Assembly (NCBI RefSeq): GCF_016919245.1
Contig: NZ_JAFEJA010000001.1
Coordinates: 1,984,001-2,048,000 of the forward strand
From: Streptomyces zhihengii
GTDB taxonomy: Bacteria > Actinomycetota > Actinomycetes > Streptomycetales > Streptomycetaceae
Reading direction: 5' to 3'
DNA: 64,000 nt
Notes under the pieces: generated by a model
Seen by the model: the letters and a program-made list of their open reading frames with translations, nothing else
Told to the model about the DNA's origin: nothing
Database searches by the model: none
Program-made: the position numbers and the translations under genes
In this document: positions 41,013 to 52,874 of the stretch, piece by piece
Numbering within the stretch: the first letter of the stretch is position 1
How the letters are laid out: every line of letters begins with the position of its first letter

Positions 41013-43991
41013 ATGAAACGCAACGACCGACGGCTGCCGAGACGCCCCCTGGCGGCGGCCGTCGCGACCGCGGGCCTGGTCGGGCTGCTCACCGCCGTGC
41101 CGCACGGCGCCGCGCCCGCGGCCGCGGCCACCACGGCGGCCGCCGCGGACACCACCGCCACCGTCTTCTACTACACCAAGACGAAGAACTGGGCGAAGTA
41201 CAACCTCCATTACAGCCCGGACGGCGGTGCGTGGACGACCGTCCCGGGCACCGCGATGGAGGCCGCCTGCACCGACTGGGTGAAGAAGACCGTCGACCTG
41301 GGCTCGGCCGCGGGTCTGAAGGCGACGTTCAACAACGGCTCGGGCGTGTGGGACAACAACGGCGGCCAGAACTACGACCTGGGCACCGGCTCCATCACCG
41401 TCAAGGACGGTGTGGTCGCGCACTCGGACCCGTGCGCGGGCACCGAGGGCCCGGGCAACGAGGCCACCGTCTACTACTCGACGGCGACGGTCGGCTGGAC
41501 GACGACCAATCTGCACTACCAGCCGGCCGGCGGCGCCTGGACGGCGGTGCCCGGTGTCGGGATGACACCGGCCTGCACGGGCTGGGTCAAGAGGACGGTG
41601 TCGCTGGGCACCGCCGCCACGATGCGGGCCGCCTTCAACAACGGCAACGGCGTCTGGGACAACAACAACGGCCAGGACTACCTCCTCGCCAAGGGTGTGT
41701 CGACGGTCAAGGACCGCACGGTGAAGGCGAACGCGGCCGACCCCTGCGTCGCGGAGCCCCCGGACACCCAGGCGCCGACCGTGCCCCTGAAGGTCGCCGC
41801 GAGCGCGGACGGGGTCTCCGTGGTGCTGACGTGGGAGCCGTCGACCGACGACAAGGCGGTCACGTCCTACCAGGTCACCCGCACCGGCGGCACCGGCGGC
41901 ACGGTGGTGACCAACGTCGGCTCCACCGTCTTCACCGACACCGAGCTCGCCGAGAAGACCGCCTACAGCTACACGGTGAAGGCCGTCGACGCCGCCGGGA
42001 ACGTCTCCGCCGCCTCCGCGGCCGCGACGGCGACGACCGGCACCCGGCCGGCCACCCCCGCCGCCGGCAAGCCGCTCGGCACGGACCCGCGCAAGGACCC
42101 GATCTACTTCGTCCTCACGGCCCGCTTCAACGACGGCGACACGTCGAACAACCGGGGCGGCAACCAGCACGTGAAGTCGGGCAACGCCGCGAACGACGAC
42201 CCCATGTTCCGGGGCGACTTCAAGGGTCTCGTCCAGAAGCTCGACTACGTCAAGGCCCTCGGCTTCTCCGCCGTGTGGATCACACCGGTCGTGCTGAACC
42301 GGTCGGACTACGACTACCACGGCTACCACGGCTACGACTTCTACAAGGTGGACCGCCGGCTGGAGTCGGCGGGCGCCTCGTACCAGGACCTGATCAACGC
42401 CGCCCACGCCAAGGGCATGAAGATCTACCAGGACGTCGTCTACAACCACTCCTCGCGCTGGGGCGCCAAGGGCCTGTTCACCCCGAAGGTGTACGGCGTC
42501 CGCGACACCCAGTGGAGCTGGTACTACGACGAGCCGAACGCCTCCTTCGAGTACGACGGCCTCACCGTCGAGCCGAAGTCCGGGAAGTCGTACTACAACG
42601 GCGACCTGTGGTCGACGGCCGAGCCCACCGGCAACACCTGTGTCAACTGGGGCACTCCGACGCAGCACACCTCGCCGGAGGGCTACCGCATCTACAACTG
42701 CCAGTGGCCCAACCCCACCTCGGGCATGTTCCCGAAGGCGCTCTACCACAACTGCTGGATCGGCAACTGGGAGGGCGAGGACTCGCGTTCCTGCTGGCTG
42801 CACGACGACCTGGCCGACTTCAACACCGAGAACGCGACCGTGCAGAACTACCTGATCGGCGCGTACAACAAGTACATCGACATGGGGGTCGACGGCTTCC
42901 GCGTCGACACGGCCGTACACATCCCGCGGACCACCTGGAACCGCCGCTTCCTGCCCGCCATCGCCGAGCGCGTCACCCAGCAGCACGGCGCCGAGGCGGC
43001 GAAGAACTTCTTCGTCTTCGGTGAGGTCGCGGCCTTCGTCAACGACAAGTGGAACCGCGGCTCGGTCAACCACTCCGCGCAGTTCTTCACCTGGAAGGAA
43101 CGGGGGCAGTACAGCGCCGACGACGAGAAGGCCGCGCTGGAGATGTACGCCGACGAGCAGCAGCGGGGCACCGCCGACCAGCCGACGTCGGACAACGCCT
43201 TCCTGAGGGGCAACACCTACCACGCGCCGGACCACAGCAGGTTCTCCGGCATGAACGTCATCGACATGCGGATGCACATGAACTTCGGTGACGCCCCGAA
43301 CGCCTTCCACAACGGCAAGGACTCGGACGACAGCTACAACGACGCCACCTACAACGTCGTCTACGTCGACAGCCACGACTACGGCCCCAACAAGAGCAGC
43401 GAGCGCTACGCGGGCGGCACGGACGCGTGGGCCGAGAACATGTCGCTGATGTGGACCTTCCGCGGCATCCCCACCCTCTACTACGGCTCGGAGGTCGAGT
43501 TCCAGGCCGGCAAGAAGATCGACTGCGGGCCGACCTGCCCGCTGGCGAGCACCGGCCGGGCGTACTTCGGCGACAGGATCGCCGGGGACGTGAAGGCGTC
43601 CGGCTTCTCCACGGTCGAGTCCGCCAGCGGGGCCGTCGCGACGACCCTCCAGCAGCCGCTGGTCAAGCACCTCCAGCGGCTGAACCAGATCCGCCGGGCG
43701 GTCCCGGCCCTCCAGACGGGCCAGTACTCGACCGAGGGCATCACCGGCCAGATGGCCTTCAAGCGCCGCTGGACCAGCGGCTCGACGGACAGCTTCGCGC
43801 TGGTCACCGTCAGCGGCTCGGCGACGTACACCGGGATCCCGAACGGCACCTACCGGGACGCCGTCACCGGTGACACGAAGACGGTCACCGGGGGCACCCT
43901 GAGCGTGGCCGCCCCCGGCAAGGGCAACCTGCGCGTCTACGTGCTGAACGGCACCGGGAAGATCGGCGCCGACGGCCCCTACCTGAAGTAG
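41013..43991 (+). CDS. large secreted alpha-amylase with two starch-binding modules
   Basis: Secreted multi-domain GH13 enzyme of 992 aa. Signal peptide about residues 1-38. Two tandem CBM25-like starch-binding modules follow, about residues 44-139 (TATVFYYTKTKNWAKYNLHY) and 149-245 (ATVYYSTATVGWTTTNLHY), both with AFNNGNGVWDNN-type cores. A fibronectin III domain spans about 253-343 (LTWEPSTDDKAVTSYQVTR). The catalytic barrel runs from about 363 (IYFVLTARFNDGDTSNN), with GFRVDTAVH near 630, FVFGEV near 668 and VDSHDYG near 785. ATG 41013-41015 has GGAG upstream. Product specificity is not decidable from sequence. A MalR-like site upstream suggests maltodextrin control. Confidence 0.93.
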   Translation: MKRNDRRLPRRPLAAAVATAGLVGLLTAVPHGAAPAAAATTAAAADTTATVFYYTKTKNWAKYNLHYSPDGGAWTTVPGTAMEAACTDWVKKTVDLGSAAGLKATFNNGSGVWDNNGGQNYDLGTGSITVKDGVVAHSDPCAGTEGPGNEATVYYSTATVGWTTTNLHYQPAGGAWTAVPGVGMTPACTGWVKRTVSLGTAATMRAAFNNGNGVWDNNNGQDYLLAKGVSTVKDRTVKANAADPCVAEPPDTQAPTVPLKVAASADGVSVVLTWEPSTDDKAVTSYQVTRTGGTGGTVVTNVGSTVFTDTELAEKTAYSYTVKAVDAAGNVSAASAAATATTGTRPATPAAGKPLGTDPRKDPIYFVLTARFNDGDTSNNRGGNQHVKSGNAANDDPMFRGDFKGLVQKLDYVKALGFSAVWITPVVLNRSDYDYHGYHGYDFYKVDRRLESAGASYQDLINAAHAKGMKIYQDVVYNHSSRWGAKGLFTPKVYGVRDTQWSWYYDEPNASFEYDGLTVEPKSGKSYYNGDLWSTAEPTGNTCVNWGTPTQHTSPEGYRIYNCQWPNPTSGMFPKALYHNCWIGNWEGEDSRSCWLHDDLADFNTENATVQNYLIGAYNKYIDMGVDGFRVDTAVHIPRTTWNRRFLPAIAERVTQQHGAEAAKNFFVFGEVAAFVNDKWNRGSVNHSAQFFTWKERGQYSADDEKAALEMYADEQQRGTADQPTSDNAFLRGNTYHAPDHSRFSGMNVIDMRMHMNFGDAPNAFHNGKDSDDSYNDATYNVVYVDSHDYGPNKSSERYAGGTDAWAENMSLMWTFRGIPTLYYGSEVEFQAGKKIDCGPTCPLASTGRAYFGDRIAGDVKASGFSTVESASGAVATTLQQPLVKHLQRLNQIRRAVPALQTGQYSTEGITGQMAFKRRWTSGSTDSFALVTVSGSATYTGIPNGTYRDAVTGDTKTVTGGTLSVAAPGKGNLRVYVLNGTGKIGADGPYLK

Positions 43992-44009
43992 CGGGGCCCC
44001 GGACACGAC

Positions 44010-44041
44010 GGGCCCGCCGCCCCCGAGGGGGCGGCGGGCCC
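44010..44041. terminator. bidirectional terminator, amylase/gdhA
   Basis: Perfect 15-bp inverted repeat GGGCCCGCCGCCCCC (44010-44024) against 44027-44041, between the convergent amylase (ends 43991) and gdhA (ends 44062). Confidence 0.85.
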
Positions 44042-44061
44042 TGTGCCGTGCGGGCGGGACG

Positions 44062-45516
<1,455 letters not shown>

Positions 45517-45530
45517 TCACGGCACCAGAG

Positions 45531-45561
45531 AGGGAGGCGGCCGTCGCGCGGCCGCCTCCCT
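45531..45561 (-). terminator. terminator of the pigment hydroxylase gene
   Basis: Perfect 13-bp stem AGGGAGGCGGCCG (45531-45543) against 45549-45561, 5-nt loop, 27 bp after the hydroxylase stop codon on the minus strand. Confidence 0.8.
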
Positions 45562-45587
45562 GGCGACGCTATCAGCCGGATCGCGGC

Positions 45588-47246
45588 TCAGCCGTTGGCG
45601 TCCACACCCCGGTACAGCAGGCCCCGGAGCACCCCGGTGAGGGTCTCCTCGGGGGCGTCCGCGGCGCCCGCCGAGCGCCAGGCTACGAAGCCGTCGGGCC
45701 GCACCAGCACGGCTCCGTCGCTGGTCGTGCCGTGCGCGGCGGCCCAGTCGGCACCGGCTTCGGGCTGGAGCTCCGCGTCCGCACCGGCACCGAGCGCGTA
45801 CACGGTGAGCGGCACGTCCAGCGCCGCGGCGGCGCGGCCGGCCGCCGTGCGCCAGGCTTCCGCGGCCGGTCCGGTGCCGGTGAGCAGGACGAGGTCGCGC
45901 TCGTAGAGGTCGAGGGTGGAGAGCGACGGCCGGCCGCCGGCGCGGCGCAGCCACAGGTGCGGGGCCCTGCTGCCCGGCTCACCGGTCAGCTCCAGCTCCT
46001 GGGGCACGGGCGGCGCGGAGGCGTCCGCGCCGATGACGGCTCCCTCGCCGTAGCGGTAGCCGACGGCGACCGCGAGCATCGCGCTCTGCTTGCCGCCGCC
46101 GCCCGGCCCCGGGCGGTAGCCGGGGTGGCTGTGCTCGCGGGAGCGGGACGAGGCGCGGGCGCTGGTGGCCACGGCGACGGGGCGCCGTTCCTGCTCGTAG
46201 GTGCCGAGCAGCCCCTCGCCGGCGGTGCCGCGCAGCACGGCGGCGAGCTTCCAGGCGAGGTTGTGGGCGTCCTGGATACCGGTGTTGGAGCCGAAGGCGC
46301 CGGTCGGCGACATCTCGTGCGCCGAGTCGCCGGCGAGGAAGACCCGGCCGTCGGCGTAGCGGTCGGCGACGCGTTCCGCCGCGTGCCAGGGCGACTTGCC
46401 GGTGATCTCGACGTCGAGGCCGGGCACGCCGGCGGCGCGGCGGATGTGCTCCACGAGGCGTTCGTCGGTGAAGTCGTCGAGCGTCTCGCCCTGTTCGGGC
46501 TGCCAGGGGGCGTGGAAGACCCACTGCTCGTCGTTGTCCACCGGCAGCAGGGCGCCGTCCGCGCCGGGTTCCGTCAGGTAGCAGACGATGAACCGGCGGT
46601 CCCCGACGACGGCGGGCAGCCCGCGGGAGCGGAAGGTGACGCTGACGTTGTGGAAGAGGTCGCCGGGCCCGGAGTGCCCGATGCCGAGGGCTTCGCGGAC
46701 CGGGCTGCGCGGGCCGTCCGCGGCGACGAGGTAGTCGGCGCGCACGGTCTGGAGCCGGCCGGTCTCGCGGTCCTCGACGACGGCGGTGACGCCCGTCGCG
46801 TCCTGCTCGAAGGAGCGCAGTTCGGTGGAGAAGCGGATGTCGCCGCCGTGCTTGCGCGCGTGCTCCAGCAGGACGGGTTCGAGGTCGTTCTGGCTGCACA
46901 CGCACCAGGCGGCGGGGCTGTAGGCGGCCGCGGTGCTGCCGGGCTGCACCTCCTTGACGAGCCACTCGCCCTCGCTGTCGGTGAGGGTGCGGATCTGGAG
47001 GATGCCCTGGTTGCCCGCGAGGACCCGGGCGGCGTCGCGGATGCCGTCGCCGACACCCGCCGTCCGGAAGACCTCCATGGTACGGACGTTGTTGCCCCGG
47101 CCCCGGGGGTGGTGCGAGGTGCCCGCGTGACGTTCGACGAGCATGTGCTCGATTCCGAGCCGTCCGAGGAAGAGGGACATGGACAGGCCCACCAGGGAGC
47201 CGCCCACGACGAGGACCGGGACGCGTACTTCGGGTCGGTGTTGCAT
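45588..47246 (-). CDS. FAD-dependent polyketide hydroxylase (WhiE ORFVIII type)
   Basis: Class A flavoprotein monooxygenase of 552 aa that would hydroxylate the aromatic polyketide. N-terminal Rossmann motif VPVLVVGGSLVGLSMSLFLGRLG, the middle DYLVAADGPRSPVREAL (DG motif) and the FAD-binding RVFLAGDSAHEMSPTGAFGSNTGIQDAHNLAWKL (GD motif); a thioredoxin-like C-terminal domain follows. It is divergent from the pigment PKS genes, the same position as ORFVIII in the S. coelicolor whiE cluster. ATG 47244-47246 with AGGAG 8 nt ahead. The 243-bp divergent gap should hold both promoters; I could not recognise a convincing sigma-F element. Confidence 0.92.
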   Translation of the reverse strand: MQHRPEVRVPVLVVGGSLVGLSMSLFLGRLGIEHMLVERHAGTSHHPRGRGNNVRTMEVFRTAGVGDGIRDAARVLAGNQGILQIRTLTDSEGEWLVKEVQPGSTAAAYSPAAWCVCSQNDLEPVLLEHARKHGGDIRFSTELRSFEQDATGVTAVVEDRETGRLQTVRADYLVAADGPRSPVREALGIGHSGPGDLFHNVSVTFRSRGLPAVVGDRRFIVCYLTEPGADGALLPVDNDEQWVFHAPWQPEQGETLDDFTDERLVEHIRRAAGVPGLDVEITGKSPWHAAERVADRYADGRVFLAGDSAHEMSPTGAFGSNTGIQDAHNLAWKLAAVLRGTAGEGLLGTYEQERRPVAVATSARASSRSREHSHPGYRPGPGGGGKQSAMLAVAVGYRYGEGAVIGADASAPPVPQELELTGEPGSRAPHLWLRRAGGRPSLSTLDLYERDLVLLTGTGPAAEAWRTAAGRAAAALDVPLTVYALGAGADAELQPEAGADWAAAHGTTSDGAVLVRPDGFVAWRSAGAADAPEETLTGVLRGLLYRGVDANG

Positions 47247-47489
47247 CGGTGGCTCCTGCTGCGGCATCGCGGGGGAAGGGACGCCCTGTTCCATGCCCCC
47301 GGCCGGTCGGTTCCCTCGCGTCTTCACCCGGGTGGTTCACACATCTCGCGCCACCCGTGGTAGCGGCACAGGATCAAGAACGGACCGCCACACCGCGTAC
47401 CGGCGACCCATTCCCGCGCGGCCGAGTCAGGGCCCGTGGTCCCCGGGGAACCGGCGTGGCGACATCACTGTCCGAGGAGAGGCGTGACC

Positions 47490-48608
47490 ATGACGACGCT
47501 GTCCGAACGTATATCCCAGTCGGCCTTCGACGGCTCCCGGCTGCGCGTGGTACTGCTGCTGGACCTGCACGACGGCGCTCAGCAGCAGTTCCTGACCGCC
47601 TATGAGCACATGCGCCACCAGGTGGCCTCGGTGCCCGGTCACATCAGCGACCAGCTCTGCCAGTCGATCGAGAACCCCTCGCAGTGGCTGATCACCAGTG
47701 AGTGGGAGAGCGCACCGCCCTTCCTCGCCTGGGTGAACAGCGAGGACCACCTCGACACGGTCAAGCCTCTGCACGACTGCGTGCGCGACACCCGTTCGTT
47801 CCGCTACAGCGTCCTGCGGGAGACCGGCGGGGCGCACGCCGAGACCGGCGGACGCAGGACCCCGCTCCAGGCGGCGCCCCGCGTCGGCGACGGTGTCGTG
47901 CGGCACGCCCTCACCTTCACGGTCCGGCCGGGTACGGAGGAGAAGGTCGCCGCGATCCTCGCGGAGTACGCCTCCCCGTCGGCCCGGGTCGACGACACGA
48001 CGCGGCTGCGCCGGACGTCGCTCTTCATGCACGGCAACCGTGTGGTGCGGGCCATCGAGGTCGAGGGCGATCTGATGGCGGCGCTGCGGCACGTGGCCCG
48101 GCAGCCCGAGGTCAGGGCCGTCGAGGAGGCCATCAACCCGTATCTGGAGCAGGACCGCGATCTGGACGACCCCCAGTCGGCCAGGACGTTCTTCACCCGT
48201 GCCGCGCTGCCCGCGGTCCACCACCTGGCCACCGCCGGCGGCGGGAGCGCGGACGTGGAGCGGCACGCGCTGTACTACCCGGCGAAGCAGGGCTGCGGCA
48301 TGGCCCTGGCCAGGCTGCTGTCCGAGCAGGACGAGGCGGCCGCGGGCGAGCCCGCGGGGCTCGTGGACTCCAGCACCGTCTTCCAGCGCGACGACATCGT
48401 CGTGCGTCTCGTGGACACCCGTGGTCCGCTCGACGCCGACCCGCTGCTCGCCCTCGGCGTGCGCGGGCCCCGGAAGCCGGACGTGCTGGCCCGCCTGCTC
48501 GACCTGGAAGCCCTCGGCCTGGGCGGCTCGCCCACCGGCGCCGAGCTCGCGGCGCGGCTGCTGCGCGGCGCCGACATGCGCCTGATCACGGACCGCCGCG
48601 CCGGCTGA
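47490..48608 (+). CDS. SchA/CurD-like spore-pigment protein (WhiE ORFI type)
   Basis: Protein of 372 aa, first gene of the pigment operon. Residues 1-115 form an ABM-type ferredoxin-like domain ([40 protein letters not shown]). The remaining part is the SchA/CurD-like region, with repeated segments [19 protein letters not shown] and [19 protein letters not shown]. The family is known from whiE, sch and cur clusters and is thought to act with the PKS, but the step is unresolved. ATG 47490-47492 with GAGAGG upstream; a GTG at 47484 is too near the ribosome site. Confidence 0.9.
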   Translation: MTTLSERISQSAFDGSRLRVVLLLDLHDGAQQQFLTAYEHMRHQVASVPGHISDQLCQSIENPSQWLITSEWESAPPFLAWVNSEDHLDTVKPLHDCVRDTRSFRYSVLRETGGAHAETGGRRTPLQAAPRVGDGVVRHALTFTVRPGTEEKVAAILAEYASPSARVDDTTRLRRTSLFMHGNRVVRAIEVEGDLMAALRHVARQPEVRAVEEAINPYLEQDRDLDDPQSARTFFTRAALPAVHHLATAGGGSADVERHALYYPAKQGCGMALARLLSEQDEAAAGEPAGLVDSSTVFQRDDIVVRLVDTRGPLDADPLLALGVRGPRKPDVLARLLDLEALGLGGSPTGAELAARLLRGADMRLITDRRAG

Positions 48609-48702
48609 CGCCGCGCGCCCGTCCCCGGCGCCGCGCTCCGGCGCACCGCACGGCCGGCCGCCGCCTGCCCGTGGCCCTACCGCCTCAGTGGAGGAATCAG
48701 TC

Positions 48703-49128
48703 ATGACCACAACGCATCGCATCGTCGACCTCGGCGAGACCCAGCCCAACCGCCGGCGCGGAGGCGACCTGCGCGCCATGCTCACCCCCACCGAGGTGGG
48801 CGCCACGAGCGGTTTCATGGGCCTGGCGATCGTGGAGCCCGGCGACCGGATCGGGGAGCACTACCACCCGTACTCCGAGGAGTTCGTCTACGTCGTCGGC
48901 GGCGAGCTGGAGGTCGACCTGGACGGCGAGACCTTCCCGATCCGCACGGACCAGGGGCTCATGATCCCCCCGTACGTCCGCCACCGGTTCCGCAACGTGG
49001 GCAGCACCCAGGCTCGGATGGTGTTCCATCTCGGCCCGCTGGCGCCGCGTCCGGAGCTCGGGCACGTCGACACGGAGGAGACGCCGCAGGCGCACGGCGC
49101 CGCCCAGCCCACGGGGGCGGTTTCGTGA
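48703..49128 (+). CDS. cupin protein (WhiE ORFII type)
   Basis: Small cupin of 141 aa. The metal-binding pattern is visible: [23 protein letters not shown] (two His and a Glu) and [18 protein letters not shown] (a later His). Homologues sit second in whiE/cur clusters and may assist cyclisation or oxidation. ATG 48703-48705 has GGAGGAATC upstream. Its stop overlaps the KS-alpha start as GTGA. Confidence 0.92.
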   Translation: MTTTHRIVDLGETQPNRRRGGDLRAMLTPTEVGATSGFMGLAIVEPGDRIGEHYHPYSEEFVYVVGGELEVDLDGETFPIRTDQGLMIPPYVRHRFRNVGSTQARMVFHLGPLAPRPELGHVDTEETPQAHGAAQPTGAVS

Positions 49129-50393
49129 ACCGACGTGTGGCGGTGACCGGCGTCGGCATCGTCGCACCCGGTGGCGTGGGTGCCCCGGCGTTCTGGGACC
49201 TGCTCGCGGACGGCCGGACGGCGACGCGGGGCATCACCCTCTTCGATCCGGCCGGCTTCCGGTCACGGATCGCGGCCGAGGTCGACTTCGACCCCGCGGT
49301 CCACGGACTCGACGCCCAGCAGGTCCGGCGGGCCGACCGGTACGTGCAGTTCGCCATGGTGGCGGCCCGTGAGGCGCTCGCCGACGCCGGTCTGGACATG
49401 GAGAAGGAGGACCCGTGGCGGGTCGGGGTGTCGATGGGCACCGCGGTCGGCGGGACCACCCGGCTGGAACGCGACTACGTGGCGGTGAGCAGTTCGGGCC
49501 GCCGCTGGGACGTGGACCACAGCGAGGCCGCGCCTCATCTGCACCGGGCCTTCTCGCCCAGTGCGCTGGCCTCCGAGGTGGCCGAGCAGACCGGTGCCCA
49601 CGGGCCGGTGCAGACCGTCTCCACGGGCTGCACCTCGGGCCTGGACGCCATCGGCTACGCCTTCCAGGCCATCGAGGAGGGCCGCGTCGACGTCTGTGTC
49701 GCCGGCGCGTCCGACTCGCCGATCTCCCCGATCACGGTGGCCTGCTTCGACGCGATCCGGGCCACCTCGGCCAACAACGACGACCCGGAGCACGCCTCGC
49801 GTCCCTTCGACGCGCACCGCGACGGGTTCGTGATGGGCGAGGGCGGCGCGGTGCTGGTCCTGGAGGAGCTGGAGCACGCCAGGGCCCGCGGCGCGACGGT
49901 GTACTGCGAGGTCGGCGGGTACGCGACGTTCGGCAACGCCCACCACATGACCGGGCTGACCCGCGAGGGTCTGGAGATGGCCCGGGCGATCGACCACGCG
50001 CTGGACCACGCCCGTCTCGACGGGTCGGACGTCGACTACGTCAACGCCCACGGTTCGGGCACCCAGCAGAACGACCGGCACGAGACGGCCGCGGTGAAAC
50101 GCTCCCTCGGGACGCACGCGTACGACGTGCCGATGAGTTCCATCAAGTCGATGGTGGGTCACTCGCTGGGCGCGATCGGCGCCATCGAGGTCGTCGCGTG
50201 CGTGCTGGCGATGGACCGGCAGGTGGTCCCGCCGACGGCGAACTACGAGACGCCCGACCCCGAGTGCGATCTCGACTACGTGCCGCGCACCGCCCGTGAG
50301 GCGAAGCTGCGGACCGTGCTGTCCGTGGGCAGCGGGTTCGGCGGGTTCCAGTCCGCGGTGGTGCTGACGCGGCCAGGTGGGAGGACACGATGA
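49125..50393 (+). CDS. ketosynthase KS-alpha (WhiE ORFIII type)
   Basis: Type II PKS ketosynthase of 422 aa that elongates the polyketide chain with malonyl-ACP. Active-site Cys169 in [11 protein letters not shown], His309 in VNAHGSGTQ and His346 in [11 protein letters not shown] are all present. [15 protein letters not shown] and [18 protein letters not shown] segments are standard. The GTG start overlaps the cupin stop, and its own stop overlaps the CLF start as ATGA, giving the usual coupled KS-CLF pair. Gene context and closest remembered relatives are spore-pigment rather than antibiotic KSs. Confidence 0.95.
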   Translation: MNRRVAVTGVGIVAPGGVGAPAFWDLLADGRTATRGITLFDPAGFRSRIAAEVDFDPAVHGLDAQQVRRADRYVQFAMVAAREALADAGLDMEKEDPWRVGVSMGTAVGGTTRLERDYVAVSSSGRRWDVDHSEAAPHLHRAFSPSALASEVAEQTGAHGPVQTVSTGCTSGLDAIGYAFQAIEEGRVDVCVAGASDSPISPITVACFDAIRATSANNDDPEHASRPFDAHRDGFVMGEGGAVLVLEELEHARARGATVYCEVGGYATFGNAHHMTGLTREGLEMARAIDHALDHARLDGSDVDYVNAHGSGTQQNDRHETAAVKRSLGTHAYDVPMSSIKSMVGHSLGAIGAIEVVACVLAMDRQVVPPTANYETPDPECDLDYVPRTAREAKLRTVLSVGSGFGGFQSAVVLTRPGGRTR

Positions 50394-51631
50394 GTCCCGA
50401 TGAACGCCGCCGTCCCGTCGTGACGGGCATGGGTGTCGTCGCCCCCAACGGAGTGGGCACGGACGCCTTCTGGAAGGCCACCCTGGAGGGCGTCAGCGCC
50501 CTCGACCAGGTCACCCGCGAGGGCTGCGGTCATCTGCCGCTGCGGATCGCGGGCGAGGTCCGGGGCTTCGACGCCGAGTCGCTGGTCGAGGAACGGTTCC
50601 TGGTCCAGACGGACCGGTTCAGCCACTTCGGCATGGCCGCCGCCGACCTGGCGCTGGCCGACGCCCGGATCACCGCGGGCGCGCACGAGGAGGAGCCGTT
50701 CTCCGTGGGCGTCGTCACGGCGGCGGGTTCCGGAGGCGGCGAGTTCGGCCAGCGCGAGCTCCAGCGGCTGTGGGGCCAGGGCTCCACCTATGTGGGGCCG
50801 TACCAGTCGATCGCCTGGTTCTACGCGGCGAGCACCGGCCAGATATCCATCCGGGGCGGCTTCAAGGGCCCCTGCGGTGTGGTGTGCAGCGACGAGGCCG
50901 GCGGTCTCGACGCGATCGCGCACGCCGCGGCGGCGGTGCGGCGCGGCACGGACACCGTGGTGACCGGCTCCGCCGAGGCGCCGCTCGCGCCGTACTCGAT
51001 CGTCTGCCAGCTCGGCTACCGCGAGCTCAGCACCGCCCAGGAGCCGGAGCGGGCCTACCGGCCGTTCACGGCGAACGCCTGCGGCTTCGTGCCGGCCGAG
51101 GGCGGCGCCATGGTCGTCGTCGAGGACGAGGACGCCGCCCGGCGCCGCGGGGCGCCGGTCCGCGCGGTGGTCGCCGGGCACGCGGCGACGTTCACCGGGG
51201 CGTCCCGGTGGGAGGAGTCGCGCGAGGGACTGGCGCACGCGATCCGCGGGGCGCTCCGCCAGGCGCGGTGCGCGCCCGACGAGATCGACGTGGTGTTCGC
51301 CGACGCGCTCGGTCTGGTGGAGGCCGACCGGGCGGAGGCGCTGGCGCTGGCCGACGCCCTCGGCCCGCACGGCACCCGGGTGCCGGTGACGGCCCCCAAG
51401 ACCGGCATCGGCCGCGCCTACTGCGGGGCGCCGGTGCTGGACGTGGCGGCCGCGGTGCTGGCGATGGAGCACGGGCTCGTCCCGCCGACGCCGCACGTGC
51501 ACGACGACGTGTGCCACGACATCGCGCTGGTGACCGGCACGGCGCGGCCGGCGGAGCTGCGCACGGCGCTGGTGCTGAGCCGTGGGCTGATGGGCTCCAA
51601 CGCGGCCCTGGTGCTGCGGCGCGCCGACTGA
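50390..51631 (+). CDS. chain length factor KS-beta (WhiE ORFIV type)
   Basis: Ketosynthase-like partner of 413 aa that forms a heterodimer with KS-alpha and sets chain length. The catalytic Cys is absent: the aligned position is Glu169 in [11 protein letters not shown], whereas most CLFs have Gln there. Other segments are [19 protein letters not shown] and [20 protein letters not shown] 50390 has GGGAGG upstream and overlaps the KS stop. Spore-pigment systems usually make long (C24) chains; that length is family knowledge, not visible here. Confidence 0.95.
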   Translation: MSPDERRRPVVTGMGVVAPNGVGTDAFWKATLEGVSALDQVTREGCGHLPLRIAGEVRGFDAESLVEERFLVQTDRFSHFGMAAADLALADARITAGAHEEEPFSVGVVTAAGSGGGEFGQRELQRLWGQGSTYVGPYQSIAWFYAASTGQISIRGGFKGPCGVVCSDEAGGLDAIAHAAAAVRRGTDTVVTGSAEAPLAPYSIVCQLGYRELSTAQEPERAYRPFTANACGFVPAEGGAMVVVEDEDAARRRGAPVRAVVAGHAATFTGASRWEESREGLAHAIRGALRQARCAPDEIDVVFADALGLVEADRAEALALADALGPHGTRVPVTAPKTGIGRAYCGAPVLDVAAAVLAMEHGLVPPTPHVHDDVCHDIALVTGTARPAELRTALVLSRGLMGSNAALVLRRAD

Positions 51632-51640
51632 GGAGAACAG

Positions 51641-51661
51641 CCCGGGACCGTCGGTCCCGGG
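51641..51661 (+). promoter_or_regulatory. intercistronic hairpin between CLF and ACP genes
   Basis: Perfect 9-bp stem CCCGGGACC (51641-51649) against 51653-51661 with a 3-nt loop, in the only sizeable gap (50 bp) of the pigment operon. It could stabilise or separate the ACP mRNA, since ACP is needed in excess. Confidence 0.65.
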
Positions 51662-51681
51662 CACGAGCAAAGGAAGCATCC

Positions 51682-52429
<748 letters not shown>

Positions 52430-52468
52430 CGCCCCCGACCCACGACGGCATCCGAAGGGACGCCCCTG

Positions 52469-52801
52469 ATGCACCACGCACTGATCGTCGCCCGTATGGC
52501 GCCCGGATCGGCTCCGGACATCGCGGAGGTGTTCGCGGCCTCCGACGGCGGTGAGCTGCCGCACCTCGTCGGCGTCAACCGCCGCAGCCTGTTCCAGTTC
52601 GGCGACGTGTACCTGCACCTGATCGAGTCGGAGCGCCCGCCGGGGCCCGCCATCGCGAAGGTGACCGAGCACGTCGCGTTCCGTGACGTCAGCGAACGCC
52701 TGGCGGCCTTCGTCAGTCCGTACGACCCGCAGACCTGGCGGGGCCCGAAGGACGCGATGGCCACCCAGTTCTACAGCTGGCAGCGCGAGCCGCGCTCCTG
52801 A
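52469..52801 (+). CDS. TcmI family polyketide cyclase (WhiE ORFVII type)
   Basis: Small dimeric ferredoxin-like cyclase of 110 aa (SnoaL-unrelated TcmI family). Recognised by [41 protein letters not shown] and QFYSWQRE. It would close later rings of the pigment polyketide. ATG 52469 with AAGGGA upstream, 39 bp after the aromatase stop. It is the last gene of the operon and is followed by a long terminator. Confidence 0.93.
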   Translation: MHHALIVARMAPGSAPDIAEVFAASDGGELPHLVGVNRRSLFQFGDVYLHLIESERPPGPAIAKVTEHVAFRDVSERLAAFVSPYDPQTWRGPKDAMATQFYSWQREPRS

Positions 52802-52811
52802 GCGCGGACAC

Positions 52812-52855
52812 ACAGCAGCCGGCCCCGCGGGGGACACCGCGGGGCCGGCTGCTGT
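52812..52855. terminator. bidirectional terminator, end of the pigment operon
   Basis: Perfect 19-bp inverted repeat (52812-52830 against 52837-52855) with a 6-nt loop GGGACA. It lies between the convergent cyclase and O-methyltransferase genes. Confidence 0.9.
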
Positions 52856-52874
52856 CCGTGGTGCGGACGGGCCG

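Noticed and set aside
47247..47489. Sigma-F promoter for the pigment genes
   Set aside because: The divergent gap must hold promoters, but I found no sequence convincing enough to place the element.
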